DNA from: Chondrus crispus
Lineage: Eukaryota; Rhodophyta; Florideophyceae; Gigartinales; Gigartinaceae
Direction: 5' to 3'
NCBI RefSeq assembly: GCF_000350225.1
Contig: NW_005178719.1
Span: forward strand, 202,175-266,174
DNA: 64,000 nt
The notes under the pieces were generated by a model. It made no database searches. It had not been told where the DNA came from and worked only from the letters and a program-made list of their open reading frames with translations. How positions within the stretch are numbered: position 1 is the stretch's first letter; the number at the start of each line of letters is the position of its first letter. Below are positions 21,600 to 33,695 of the stretch, one piece after another. Position numbers and translations under genes: made by a program.

Positions 21600-24236
21600 T
21601 AGTCGGTCCGATGAGGTATCCGTCCATGGGTGGTAACTACTACTTCATACCCTTTACGATGACTCTAGTGCCCTTTCTCTTCTACGATTTATTAAGAAAA
21701 CGAAATATAGAAGTACAGCACTCAAGAGCATGAAAATGGAGCTGGAAATGTGCGAAATAGCAAGGTTAATTGCCTTCATGTCAAACGACTGCGATCTGAT
21801 AACGACTTGGTCTTTCTTTCCAAGAACTTCCAGAATTGGCTGCAACAGAGGGGAATAATACATGAATTGACAGCCGCTTAGTCTCCCGAATATAATAGGA
21901 AGGCGGAGAGACTAAATAGAACGTTGATGGATATGGCTCGCGCAATGATGATGGATGTCGAGTCTGTTCCGAATCATGAAAGATTTTGGGCAGAAGCCGT
22001 TAATACCTCTAAGTACTTGAGAAATAGGATGTTTACAAGTGCAGCCAATGAATTCAATAAGACGCCTTTCGAGATCTTCATAGAGAAGCGACCTTGCTTG
22101 AAGCATGTTCGAAAATTTGGGCCAAAAGCATTTGTTCACATTCCCAAACAGAAGACAGCAACAAAATTCGAGGCAAGAGCCAAAACAGGTCTTCTAGTTG
22201 GCTTCGAATGTGGCAACAGTTCCTGGGTGTTCTTACAGGACGAGGGACGAACGATTGTTCCGAGGGATGTGACATTCAAAGGGCGAAGCATCGAGTAAAC
22301 TACTCCTGAACCAGATAATGTCAGCAACAGTGATACTGACGGGGACTCTTCTAAAGAAGATGTTGTGGACTCAGGTACGTTCCATGATGTGAGCTTAAGT
22401 GATGATGATGAAAGCCAAGAGATAGACATTTAATCAATCACTCACTATCCACAATTACGACGCTCTGTTCGCCAAACAAAACAACCTGAGTGGTATGCTG
22501 GTCTACTCGCACTATGTCTAGATTTGGTAATCATGACGATGGTGCTCCGTTGACTTATGAGGAAGCCATCGCTAGTACAGAGAAATCTAAATGGGAAGAA
22601 GCGATGCAAGAAGAAATTAGTGACATGAACCGCAAGAAGTCCTGGAAGCTGGTTGACCTCCAAGAAGGCGTGAAACCTATCCGCAATAAATGGGTCTTCA
22701 CCAAAAAGAAAGATTCTAAACAACGTCTCCTGAGGCACCGGGCACGCCCGGTAGCGAAAGGATTCAGCCAAAGGTATGGAATCGACTACGACGAAGTATT
22801 GGCACGAGTAGCCAAGTACTATACGCTACGCTTTATTCTCGCATTTGCCACCGATCAAGACCTGGAGTTACTGCAACTTGATGTTAAATCAGCATTCCTA
22901 AATGGAGAATTAGAAGAAGAAATATATCTAGAGCAACTGCAAGGCTTTGTGATCGCGGGAAAAGAACATTTGGTGTATCCGTTCCTCAAGGCACTCTATG
23001 GCCCTAAACCGGCGTTAAGAGCATGGCATCGGACTATCGATCACATCCTAAAATTCTTAGGTTTCTGCAAATCTTCATCCGATAGCAATCTATACATCCG
23101 TGATATAGAAAAATCGCATTTACACTCTCGAATACGTAGACGACCCACTATCTGGAAGCCGCAACATGAGAATGTTAAGAGGCATACCCACAAAAATAGC
23201 TAACAAGTTTGAGGTCCGTATCGAGCAGGATGTGAGCAAATTCCTTGGAATAATAATCGAACGAGATATGGACAGAGGGATCTTGAAGATACACAATGCT
23301 GTCATGATTAACCGTATCCTGAAAACTTTTTGCATGAGCGATTGCAAATTTGCATCAACACCACTCCAATCAGGGACGGTGCTCGACTCTAGTATGAAAT
23401 CGAATACTCTACGAGACGGCCAGGCCATGTGGAATGTACTATACATGGAATTTATTGGATATTTGAGGCATTTCTCTAACACAACGCGTCCAGACATTGC
23501 ATTCGCAGTCAGCTTACTATCAAGACACATACAAGATCCAGGAGCATTACACTGGATCGCAGCAAAGCACGTACTGAGGTGTCTACACTGTACAAAATCA
23601 CTTGCCATAACGTACACACGCAAAGATCCCCAGCAGAAGGTCACCGGATATTATGGGTACTCTGACGCTGACCTCGCACGGGATAGAGATGACCGCAAAT
23701 CTACAAACGGCTTTGTATTCCTTTTCGGGGGGGCAGCCATCAATTGCCGTAGTAAGAATCAAAACCTAATTGCTCAGTCAACAGTAGAGCCTGAATATGT
23801 GGCACTTTCATATGGCATGCGTGAAATGCTCTGGTTTATGCCTCTGCCCAGAGAAATGCATCGCTCTCCACTACCGGGCACCACCACCATCTTTGCAGAT
23901 AATCTAGGAGCTCTCAGTCTATCGAAGAACGCAGTGGAAAATGAGAGAACCAAACATATAGATGTTAAATATCATTTCATTAAGGACCACGTGGAAAGGA
24001 AGACAGTAGAACTGCGATACATTCTAACGGAAAGGATGAATGCTGACATATTGACAAAACCTCTATCGCGAGGAAGACAAGAACAATGTGTGAAAATGCT
24101 TAGGTCTACGCATGGAAAATTGACAGCGACATCACAGGAAGGTCAAATCAGCCTATCTGAGGCAATAAAAAATCTGCGCAAATATTTTGGTCCGGGCCAG
24201 CAAAATATGTGTCATAAATGTAGCAACGCTTGCTGA
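21600..24236 (+). mobile_element. Ty1/copia relic: integrase end, RT and RNase H
   Basis: A 5'-truncated copia retrotransposon. From 21630 a heavily mutated integrase core (NYYFIPFTMT) leads to the well-kept end AERLNRTLMDMARAM near 21905-21950 and the copia integrase C-terminus (WAEAVNTSKYLRNR). Stops occur at 22296-22298 and near 22430. A frame change near 22520 enters reverse transcriptase (PIRNKWVFTKKK, LLQLDVKSAFLNGELEEEIY). Another near 23110 restores the YVDD catalytic motif at 23133. The frame 23166-24236 holds the rest of RT and RNase H (YGYSDADLARDRDDRKSTNG) and ends with DILTKPLSRGRQEQ. No LTRs were found. Gag and protease are absent; the gag-protease relic at 4.2-5.7 kb is a different copy on the other strand. 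Confidence 0.9.
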
Positions 24237-25030
24237 TTTCATGTCGCGATTTTGCACATTTTTTACCAATGACGCCATTGGCTAGAAAGCAGCATAGTTA
24301 TGGCACAGCGGATCTACCTGGCCCTTGGCGGTAGATGACTGGCCTGAGCTGCACACGGAGTAGGTCTGGCAGGGCCAAACTTTGTTACATTAAAGTAATG
24401 ATGAGACGGTGATCATCGCTGCATCTGCGCAGCCACAGACGACTATGTTTTGCTGCTCCAGGGCAATGACAATATGTGTCCATTCGCAGCCCCAATGCAG
24501 CACTAGACGTAATGCCGCGACCTACTCTCAGTCAATGAAATGTTAGTCCAGTGCCTTTCTTGCAAAGGTGATGTCACCACGCTTGTCCAGAAACGGTCCC
24601 ATCCCGAAGGATGAAACTGGTAGCGGTTCTAGCGGCGTTCACATCACATTTATTTGTAGCAACCAAAGAGTATTGTTACGGCTACATACACTACATCTAC
24701 TCCGTCCAAATACCGAAATACCGCGGCAGTGGTTCATTGCGCTTCCGTTAAATACAATAGTCAAGGCCAAGAAACTTAACAGGAGAGGTCAGTTACGGTC
24801 ACAGTACGTGATGATGGTGGATTAGAATTCTGAGAGACCAAGGAGGGTGTACTGATGGCTTACTTGATCCTGAGTTAGACGATGGGCGGGTTGACCTGCA
24901 GTGAGACAAGGAACGCTGTGAGGATTGTTCAGAACAGTTCTTCGACACTTTCAATGTGTTAGAGAATGTGCGAACGTACGTTAAAGCTTTGTAGCTAATC
25001 GCAAAACAGTATTGCCTAGAGAAAGCGCTC
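24237..25030. other. Intergenic, no gene seen
   Basis: Region after the copia relic. The LTR expected here could not be identified without a second copy. Only short chance frames. Confidence 0.45.
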
Positions 25031-25250
25031 ACTTACCCAACGTGTGCAACGCACTCGTGTCTCCGCATGAAATTTCAACTGAACACGCAACTCGCGGAAA
25101 TGAAACTGTCAGAAAAGAGGATCCGCGGTGGGTCAGGATTGTGGCAGAAGTGGCGTCACTTACTGCGCATGAGATTTCAACCGAACACGCAACTCCCGGA
25201 AATGAAACTGTCAGAGAAGAGGATGTGTGGTGGGTCAGGACTGCGGACGA
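25031..25250. repeat. Two 102-bp direct tandem repeats
   Basis: The unit around CGCATGA(A/G)ATTTCAAC(T/C)GAACACG recurs exactly 102 bp apart (ATG at 25067 and 25169). Because 102 is a multiple of three, the plus frame 25067-25327 stays open and encodes a 34-residue repeat containing EMKLSEKR and GGSG. No known protein family. Confidence 0.8.
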
Positions 25251-25299
25251 GGGGCGTGCAGAGAGTTGAATCTGGTCCTGGAACTATATATGCAGTACT

Positions 25300-25343
25300 C
25301 AGAAAAGGCGGTAGTTTGATATATTAAACTACCACCTTTTCTG
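25300..25343. repeat. 18-bp stem hairpin
   Basis: CAGAAAAGGCGGTAGTTT and AAACTACCACCTTTTCTG, one mismatch, 8-base loop GATATATT. Confidence 0.85.
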
Positions 25344-25719
25344 GGTTCGAGCAGGGCATCCGAGTGAAAATCAGTTACATTTTCATGGGCACGTGTCAAT
25401 AGCAGAATATAGGTTCGGAAATCTCAATTTGAAATTACCGAATTCGGTATGGCATGATTGCCCTTAATGACAGCCATCCATTGAGCTTTTTTCGTGCGGT
25501 ATCACATCAAAATGCGAGTAGGAGCATCTCATTCTTACCGTTTCTATTCATTGAACCAAGCTTTAATATTAACGGCACAAACGTATTCATCGCCAAATGT
25601 AACAAAAGACCTTCTTTCGGCTGTAGAGCAGTAGGCTTGCTGAAATCTTGTTAGTGCCGAGGTCCATGCCAAACTTCACTGCAGCCCCACTTCCAGTTGC
25701 AAACCTGGTCGAAATCGTC

Positions 25720-28700
25720 ACAGATGGGGCGTCAAAGCAGGAGTCGTTGGGTTCTTAAAAACGCGGACCTTATGCTAAGCGTTCCGAAGATGTTGCATCA
25801 CAAGGGACTACTTCAGATGGGCACGCACCATCTTCTTCTGAACCTCAGCTTGAAGGACATCGAAAAAGACCAACGCCATGTAGGCAACTGTCTACAAAGC
25901 CAGCTAAACGTCCAGGGGTGGATTCAAATTACTAGACCGTCAATCAGAATGCTATGCTTCCCTTTTGAAAGACGGACTTTTAAGCGACCTCCAAGATAAA
26001 CAAGGCGTGATGCATGACGGCGTGGAGGCACTTCCATTAAGTCCTCACTCCGAACGAAATGACACGCTCTTTTGTGAAGAAAGTGAACGAATTTCTGGAT
26101 TAGACATTGGATTGAGTGTTGAGCAGGACGTTGTCCACGAAGCTGAGGAGTGCGAAGAGCTGATAGACAGCATGTTCGACGGCGCTTCTGGTGGAATTCG
26201 ATTGACCTGGACAAATATTGCATCACTGATAACAGCAACTTGGAGCACACGTCTCAGCGACACTGCGTATCAGACACTTGCTAACTTTAGGAACTGCAGA
26301 CGGAATGAAAGACAGCTCACTCTCAAACTGCCAAGTACATCTACTCTGAAGAGACGTGTTCGTCCATTTGCGAAATCCAACTTCTTCGTTCCTTGTCGTG
26401 TAGAAATGTTTTCTGTGGATTTCTCGAAGTCTGGGTCGAAGGCTGGCGTTGGAAAGTATTCCTCACAGGACAGCGCTCCTACCATGATTGTAAGGCCTAG
26501 CAACTGGGCGCAACTTGACTTTTCGACAGCAAAATTGCGGGAGATGGTGCAAGGAAGACGGCATGATATGGATCCGTCAAGCGAAGTTCCAAGGTTCTTG
26601 GATATTGGGGACACTCTAATAATCCAGGATAGGGCTGTGAGTCCATCTGTTTATCGGATTCCAACCGAAGATGGTGTGACGGTGCAACTTCGAAAAGGGC
26701 TCCTTCTTAACATCACGTTCGAAACAAGTGATGCGGTGAATGGCAAATTGATGCAAGCCCAGTTTGCAGTAACGTCCTCAACAAACATGAGCTTTGATGC
26801 AGTTGTATCTTCCTTCTTTGTTTACGATGATCCGAACTGGACAGAACCGCAGGAGCAGTCCAATTCAAAGCGTACCAAAAGGATGAAGATGAAGAGACCA
26901 GAATCTCGGGCATTCCTTCCCAGTGACATGGTCGTCGAACTTGCACTCCCAGGACAGCCAGACGCCGAAGATTCGGAAGAACCAACGCAAACACCCTTCC
27001 TTGTGTATAGGATGTGGAGAAGACAAAACTGTGATGACGACTACGCCACCAGCTTGGTTGTATCTTCTGAAAGAAATGTTTCGAATCTCACTGGCACGAA
27101 TAGGAGGGTTTACAACCAGATGTTTGACAAAATCGTAGTGAAACGAGTATCTGCGGATGATAATCCGCTGGGCAAGGGCCATCGCGTCGATGCGGAGAGC
27201 AGTGGACGTCTAGAAGATGGAAGAAAGTACGTTGTGGTCAGAATGTTTCTGTACTCTGATGGATTTACGCCGTACATTGGAAAGAAGGTAAGCATGGGTG
27301 GTGTATACATGCTGCCAATAGGTATGGCTCCGGAGAACTGCAACGGAGCCGGAGCCCTCAGACCCATCGGGTTAACTCCTCCAGGAGTATCTACAAACGA
27401 GCTAGTGGCGGCAGTTATTGATGATATCATTGAGGGGACAGAAAAGAGATTTGAGATGACTACTGCAGAAGGAGAGAAGGTTGTTCTTTTTCTCGATGTC
27501 GTCGCGTACGTCGGGGTCTATCCTGCAGTCTCCCAAACTTTGGACCTACTAGGGCACTGCTCCAATGTTCTATGTCACTTATGCAGCTATGGAAGGTACG
27601 ACAAGTCTGGAGTCAAGGAAGCAAGCATTGTTACACAACTCGCATCCATTCCGACCATACATCTTCGCGAGAGATGAGAACCGGGCTACTGCATTTAGGA
27701 GATCCAAGTTATCCAGGGAAGAGTTGAAAGCCCTCGGAATGGATGACGCAGATACGTTTGAGACAAGTTTGCAGGCATACACTTCATCAACTCTCTGCAA
27801 AACTGCAACACGTTCGCGCTCGTGTACCTCGTGTACTTGGCAGTAGGAAACCAGGTGTTCCTTCTGTTTTCGATTCGTATTGCTCATGCGTTGTGGCTCC
27901 CGATCATCTTTTCCTCGGGATTGGTCGCGACATCATGAATCTCTGTATAACATTGCTACCAAAAGATGTACGCAGAGATGCTGAGGCGATTGCCAAAGTG
28001 GCTTCGAAGGATGGACATCTCATATATCAGGAGAGCCTAATCAACCATGACAAGCATGTGCTACGTTCAATAACGATATCGTCTATGTACTGCCTGCTCT
28101 TGGTAGCACCACGGGCGATGAGTACGTGCACAAAATCACTGGCGAGGGAGTGAGCGAAAACTGTGCTATTACCGATGAAGCTCTCAACCTCCTCGACCTG
28201 TTTTCCTCTCTCGTGAGCAGAACGCAGTACTTTCCGGACTCAAGGATAGATGGTAAGAGGTCATTAGACACAAATAATGAAGAAGGAGGAACCAAAAGAC
28301 TCCTGGAGATTCGGAATATGGCACTTCGTTACGTATCTGGAGTAGATAAGCTGTGTCGCACAAACAGCTTCGCCTCCACTCATTTGGACAAACCAAACCT
28401 TCACAGACTGTTGGAGTTCTTCACACATACATTGCCACTGTTCGGTAGCGTAAGACATGTACAAGAATTATTGTTTGAAAGTGCTCATCAGCCATTGAAG
28501 AGGGGGGTGGCTCAATCCAATATGAAAAACTCACAATTACAGACTATGGAACATCGTCTTGCCAACGACTGGAAGACTCGTCTGGCAATTAAGACTGAAG
28601 GCATTGGCACCAGTGAGAACGGATGGAGCTTTGAGTCAGCGAAGTCGGTTTTGAATCTCTTGGGCTACGACAGTTTTGGGCTGCATGATGCCGGAAGATT

Positions 28701-29520
28701 ACTACAAAAGCTTCAGGACTGCTTCCCAATTCCTGTTCTGCAGAACCTTCGATTCCATCAGAAAGGACTTTTATCATCGTCTCTCAGTAGGAAGGACTGG
28801 CGCGTAGACAAGTCAAGAATTATAAACCTAGGAAACACTGCGGACGGAGGTCAATGTTCAGAAATGTTTCAATCAACTGACCTTGCATTTCTGTTGAAAG
28901 CAAGGGAGCTTTTAGAGCATTTATGGAAACACAAGATATGTCTTAGAAGTGGCCGGGCGGAGCATGGAAATTCCGTAACTGTACATACATATGGAACTGC
29001 GAAGTGGTGCAAAGTAACGGACGGGCAAAAGAGGGACCAAACATCCGTTCTGGCAACTATATCATATGGTAGCGTGATTCAAGCCATGCAGGCTTGTGTA
29101 GTTTCGACCGCGGATCCTGATCTCACATTCACCCTTCATGAGAACAAAGATTCTGAGCATGATGAAGACAGAAGGTTCTGGATGGTGCTAGCCGTATTTG
29201 AAGTCCAGATTCGGGACGCTTGTGAGAAAGAAAGTGAGGAAACAATACGATATTGCGCAGTGAAGGAGTGCGAAGCAGAAGAAGATGGATACCGCGTGTT
29301 AATACAACAACGAAACGAAAGAAGAGCGCTGGTTGAGCTTGGAAGCTACGTTCGAAAGGCATTAGTTATGCACTACTGCGAACAGGAGAGCGAAGAAAGC
29401 GACGATCATATGTGTCTCATATCCACATCAAACTCAGCAGTACAACACAGGAGTCTCCCAGACGGTGGAATTTATCAGGTGTGGGGGCGAAAGGCAGGGT
29501 ATCCGCCACTTCGGACATAA
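25720..29520 (+). pseudogene. Decayed DDE transposase, tnp2/KDZ-like
   Basis: A gene of about 1,200 codons spread over three frames: an N-terminal stretch in one frame to about 25935 (KRPTPCRQLSTKPAKRPG), 25965-27677, then short pieces 27640-28070, then 28126-29520. Features typical of tnp2 (CACTA) and Kyakuja-Dileera-Zisupton transposases are visible. There is a possible first catalytic Asp in MFLYSDGFTPYIGK with the following GVYMLPIGMAPE, then FLDVVAYVGVYPA and a CHLC zinc-type pair at about 27570-27580. APDHLFLGIGRDIM near 27900 and LLFESAHQPLKR near 28470-28505 resemble the conserved H...LG and E..H...K motifs. The assignment to KDZ rather than CACTA is not firm. It converges with the methyltransferase gene, 420 bp away. 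The frame breaks show it is not active in this copy. Confidence 0.55.
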
Positions 29521-29942
29521 GTATATGTGCGGAACAAGAACTCTGGTCTTTATTGAACAGTTTTTAGCACTACCACACAACTCGGAATACTTCTATACGC
29601 TGACTAGAAGTTCTGCGCCGCCCTCTATATCTGTGGTTGCGACATGTAAAACTGTATCTTGGCCGCAAACAAAATTCAGGTCAGCTGCCTTTGTGAGCTT
29701 GTCGCAAAGGCACACATTCGGTGTCCCCGCCTTCCGACGTCCGAGTCCCTCCACCTCTCTAGTCTCCGTAGCCAGTCTGATCCTTCTTGCGAAGCCGAAC
29801 TGTGCAGGAACAATGTAAACCTCTCTCACGCCCCGAAAACTCTTGCTCAATTCAATCGGATATGAACAGTTGCAGGACATTTCAGGTGTAAACCCAAGTA
29901 CACCGTTTTCACCGTATTGTTTTGTGGACTGACATTGTTTTG
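29521..29942. other. Spacer between two converging genes
   Basis: 3' regions of the transposase and methyltransferase genes meet here. Only short chance frames. Confidence 0.45.
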
Positions 29943-32386
29943 TTAAGTTCCTATAAACGATTGTTCCATAAACAGGGCATGTAACCTCTCCCCTCCGAAC
30001 AGTTCTGGTCGTAAAACACCAAGAGAGCCATCATTCCAGTGCTTTGAAGGAGCCTCAATCAAACCGAGAACCATACACTCATATAAAATGATATCTTCGC
30101 AGTGAACTGTTTGAAGGCCTCCGAGATATTCTCTCTCCCACTCTGATAAAGGCTTTCCTTTGCACTCTTGCACCATATTTAGTGCTTGTAACTTAGTGGC
30201 TAAGAACTTCAAAATGTGCTCCGGAACTTGCTGAAAGTAAGGAAATCCTCTTGGAGGCTTCCAATCTGAGCCCTTCTCAGCGGCCCTTGTAAATGCCGGA
30301 TTATGAGCCAACAATAGCTCTGCTGCGGATTCCAACTGTGTTATGTTGATGTCGGAAGATGGGTTCAGAACACTCTGAGCAAAGACCAGCTCCAAGTTTT
30401 CTGTCGCAGCAAGCCAGGCAACCGGGTCCCGTTCACACTTCACAAATCCCCGATGCTTTTTGAGCGGAAGACAAGCCACTCCAGTTGAAAAGGTTCCACT
30501 GAACATATCAACAACGTAATCACCCGGTTGAGTCAAGCGAGAAATGATTTCCATGAGAAGACGTAGAGGTTTCTGCTCCGGTCGCAACGAGACGAACTTT
30601 GACTTCGGCGCGTCAGGGTGCTTAGCCTCTCTCCCTCTTCTAGTCTCGGAACGTTGTCAATAATGTTAGTCCAAGCCGGATGGCGGGAAGAGACGAAGAT
30701 GAAGTTATCGTAGTTAACCAGGGCGAAAGCGTCCTTCGAATTGAGTCCTTTCTTAGTGACATGTACAGCCATCTCGGAAATTCGTCTGAAAGTCGTCGTC
30801 TTGATGGCAGCATTCGTGTAATAATGACACGGCATGCTGTTCATAAGCACTGGTGAGGGATCCACACTGAAAATTCGGAGACGCTCCGCAGGGAGATTCA
30901 CTTCTAGGAGGTCTTCGGTTCCTGACCGCCCTTCCTCATCGCCTTGGTTTGATTCTTCCTCATCTTGTTCATCTTCATTATCAGAACTGACTACAACTGT
31001 ACACGATGCGAAGGCGTCATACCAGAGTTTGAATTGCAATGCAGAGCAGAACACAAACGCATGTCCACCCTCACGGAGCATCTGACTGATCTCACGAACA
31101 CAATCAGTCATGACACTTTTGTTGAGGTTGTCATGGGTTGAATTCGGAAGATTGTTCTCTCTTCGGTAGTTGTAAGGTGCGTCACAAAGCACCAGCTGTA
31201 CTCCTTCCAATATTTGTTCGGAACATGATGAGATATCCTCCTGCAATAGCTCTGGGAATGTACAGCTATACGTCCTTGCGTACTTGTTCATTGCCCTGCA
31301 GACATTCTTTAAAGCTTCTCGACCCTCATAGACTTCACCTTTACACTCCTGGGTGACTGACAGAGTCCGTGATTGTGCAGGCCAGCGTCCCGCCCGGGAC
31401 TCTGACCTGTCTGGAGCACTACTCACCGATTCACTTTCCCGCACCGCCTGTACAGAGTCGGTGTGTGAGACGAACTTAGAAGTATTCCTGCGCCTGGCGA
31501 CCACTGAGAGGCTCCTTGCAAGGATGTTTTCTTGTCGCGCCTGTTCAGTGGATTCTACAGAAGAAACCATCTCTATGTCTTGTTGTGGGAGGGAATTCTT
31601 CACGTGATTGACCATTTCGTTCGGATAACCATCGATGATGGGAGGGATCGTTTCCTGAACATTCTTGAACCTGTCCAAAGCCATCCAATTCGCCATGGGA
31701 GGCATTTCAAACAAGTAATCCGATGTCAAGAGGAAGCGGATATTACTCAGAAGAAGTTTTGCTGCCTCGTGGAGGGCATTATCCACGACTGGAACACGGC
31801 CAAATGCTTGTGGGGAACATTCGTCGGGGAGACAGAATGCCCCGGCGTTGACTGTGATTGTATCCTTCTGTTTTTTGTGGGCGAAGCCTGAACTCAACAC
31901 AGTAAAGCACAGCTCACGGTCGTCACTTGTCAAAGTGATGTAAGGATATATCATTTCTTCGCAGTTCTTGAATCCCATATATCTGGCCTTGCAATCCCAT
32001 GCTCGAGTAACTTGCTGAACAGCAAAGCCAATACGCTGTGACGTCTCCCTATTGACCTTGTAGTTCTGCAATACCTTCTTCCTCTTGGCACATGGTGATC
32101 CTTGTTTCCTGGTGTGACAGTTCATAACTACTCCCACATAGATTAGGAACATCATTGCCTCGAAGGAAGTTGCGGGCGAAGTAAGGAATCGTGGCTCTTT
32201 CACACTATTCCTTTTGGAACTCGTGTCGCAAAAAAACGTACACTGGAGACCTCTAGCATTGAAGCTGTCGCCGTTAATGTCGCTTATGATTTCGAAGATT
32301 TGCCAGGGTCTAGTATCATTGCCTCTCCCGCAACCAAGAAGCGCCTGCACGATTGCATAGACTTGTGCGACTTGACGTTGATTCAT
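29943..32386 (-). CDS. Beta-class (CcrM-like) DNA N6-adenine/N4-cytosine methyltransferase, one frame break
   Basis: Read leftward from the ATG at 32386. Residues 1-300 have no recognised domain; about 300-345 are Ser/Arg-rich. Then comes catalytic motif IV, LVLCDAPYNYRRENN (about 31155-31200), a DPPY variant with Ala at position 2. The motif order then follows the beta class: a frame change near 30610-30640 leads into SLRPEQKPLRLLMEII, then PGDYVVDMFSGTFSTGVACL (motif I, AdoMet binding; DxFxG) and CERDP. CcrM and related bacterial enzymes share the same HPxQKPxxLL and PGDxVxDPFxGxGxTxxAA blocks. It would methylate adenine N6 or cytosine N4 in DNA; the two cannot be told apart from this motif. 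The ATG overlaps the stop of the upstream small ORF as ATGA. The single frame break could be a mutation, sequencing error or recoding. Full length about 810 aa. Confidence 0.75.
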
Positions 32387-32601
32387 TTTGATTTGCGAAC
32401 CTCTGCCTCGGATACATTTTCGGCTCCCAAAGATTGTAAGTAGTTCTTTGCAGCATCGGTCTCAAGATTGTTCTCAACCCAATCCGCGATATCTCCAAGT
32501 CTCGGTACCACGTTCCCAGTTTGCTGGATTACGGCTGCTCGCACTACCTGTATGGCTTTGAGGCGCTTCCCGAAGGAAGACGTTTTCGCTTGAGTAGTCA
32601 T
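32383..32601 (-). CDS. Small helical protein upstream of the methyltransferase
   Basis: 72 codons plus stop from the ATG at 32601 (MTTQAKTSSFGKRLKAIQ). The protein is probably all helical, with amphipathic stretches AIQVVRAAVIQQ and DIADWVENNL; no family recognised. Its TGA overlaps the next ATG by the sequence ATGA at 32386-32383, which in RNA and some DNA viruses permits termination-reinitiation. Its start codon lies one base beyond the left inverted-repeat arm, so the arm provides its whole leader and probably its promoter. Confidence 0.55.
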   Translation of the reverse strand: MTTQAKTSSFGKRLKAIQVVRAAVIQQTGNVVPRLGDIADWVENNLETDAAKNYLQSLGAENVSEAEVRKSK

Positions 32602-32602
32602 G

Positions 32603-33084
32603 TTTATCACGTGTGATACTTACATGGGGACAGAAACGGATAGCAGTAAGAGGAGCGGAACAAAAGTGCAGGCTCATGTAGAGAACGAAAAGACGTTGTG
32701 CGCGATAGTCGATGAGGTTTCTTAAACGGACGGCAAGAGAAGGAGTATTCCAGTAAAGCAACCGCTTAGGTCTTCTAGGTTTCCACTTGAGGTTTCCACG
32801 CAATATTTCCACTTGACGGGTATTCCAACCCACGGTGACGCGTCCCTTACGCCCGGAGGCAGCCAATTTCAGCACTCTTCCGCCACCCAGACCCTTTGGT
32901 GATGGTGACAAGATCCGTTCGGGGTACCCCTGCAGCGAACTATTGTTGACTATTGGCGCAGTCCTCCCCCTATGAGAAAATGTCAATGTTCGAGTTTAGC
33001 GGCTAAAGCCACTGAATAGAGGACGACCTAGTAGAAGTAGTGGTCGATAAGAACGAACAGGCGCAGCGCAAAACGCAGCGCGAG
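32603..33084 (-). repeat. Left arm of 482-bp inverted repeat
   Basis: Reverse complement of 33696-34177 with only scattered differences; both arms read outward through GTATCACA(C/A)GTGATAAA to the start codon of the adjoining gene. Open frames inside the arm (32474-32986 minus) match the frame in the other arm because the DNA is duplicated, not because it is known to be coding. Confidence 0.9.
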
Positions 33085-33695
33085 CGGTCTGAAACGTAGA
33101 AGGTGATACCACGGCCAGGATGAGCCTGCAGGCACCTTGGTGGACGCGCGTCCCTGACACCTGATATGCACATCGACACTCGATGTGCAAGTAAAATCGG
33201 CCAAAAAATTGCCCAAAAAAATGATCTGATTTGCACATCGACACTCGCTGTGGAAATCAAATCGGCCAAAAAATTGCGCAAAAAAAGGATTTGATTTTCA
33301 CATCGACTATCGATGTGCCCATCCGGTGCCTGGGTCGAGCGTCCGAAAAAACTTGACTGTTATTTTTTGGCTGCACACCACCCCAGCGCTCCATTGGGGA
33401 TGTCCAGGCATGTCATCTGTCATGGGGCATCCCGGGCCGTTGATTTTGGGTCTGTAGAGCGTCTCCCCATAGCTTAATCGCCCCTGTGTAGACGCATTTC
33501 TGTCCAAAAATCGTCCTGCTCCTCCTACCCCTTTGACCTCACTCGACCCTTTTCCTCTCTAGCACCTTTCTTCTTCGCACCCTACCGGCGCGCCTATACC
33601 GAGTACTTGCACTACGTCTGCTCGCCCTTTCCGACAACAGTTACAGTCTCTCTTGCTTCCAGGTCCCGAACGCGTCGCAAACCCGTCTATCGTTT
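33085..33695. other. 610-bp core between the inverted arms
   Basis: Single-copy spacer of the palindromic region. It carries the 65-bp hairpin repeats at 33167-33318 and no supported gene. It could be a bidirectional promoter, a replication start or the inside of a fold-back transposon. Confidence 0.6.
33167..33318. repeat. 65-bp tandem repeats each bearing a hairpin
   Basis: Units start at 33167, 33232 and 33297 (the last partial). Each begins with GCACATCGA-CAC-TCGATGTGC or a variant, a 9-bp stem with 3-base loop, followed by AATCGGCCAAAAAATTGC(C/G)CAAAAAA. Iterated hairpins next to A-rich tracts resemble iteron/origin or regulator-binding arrays. Confidence 0.85.
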
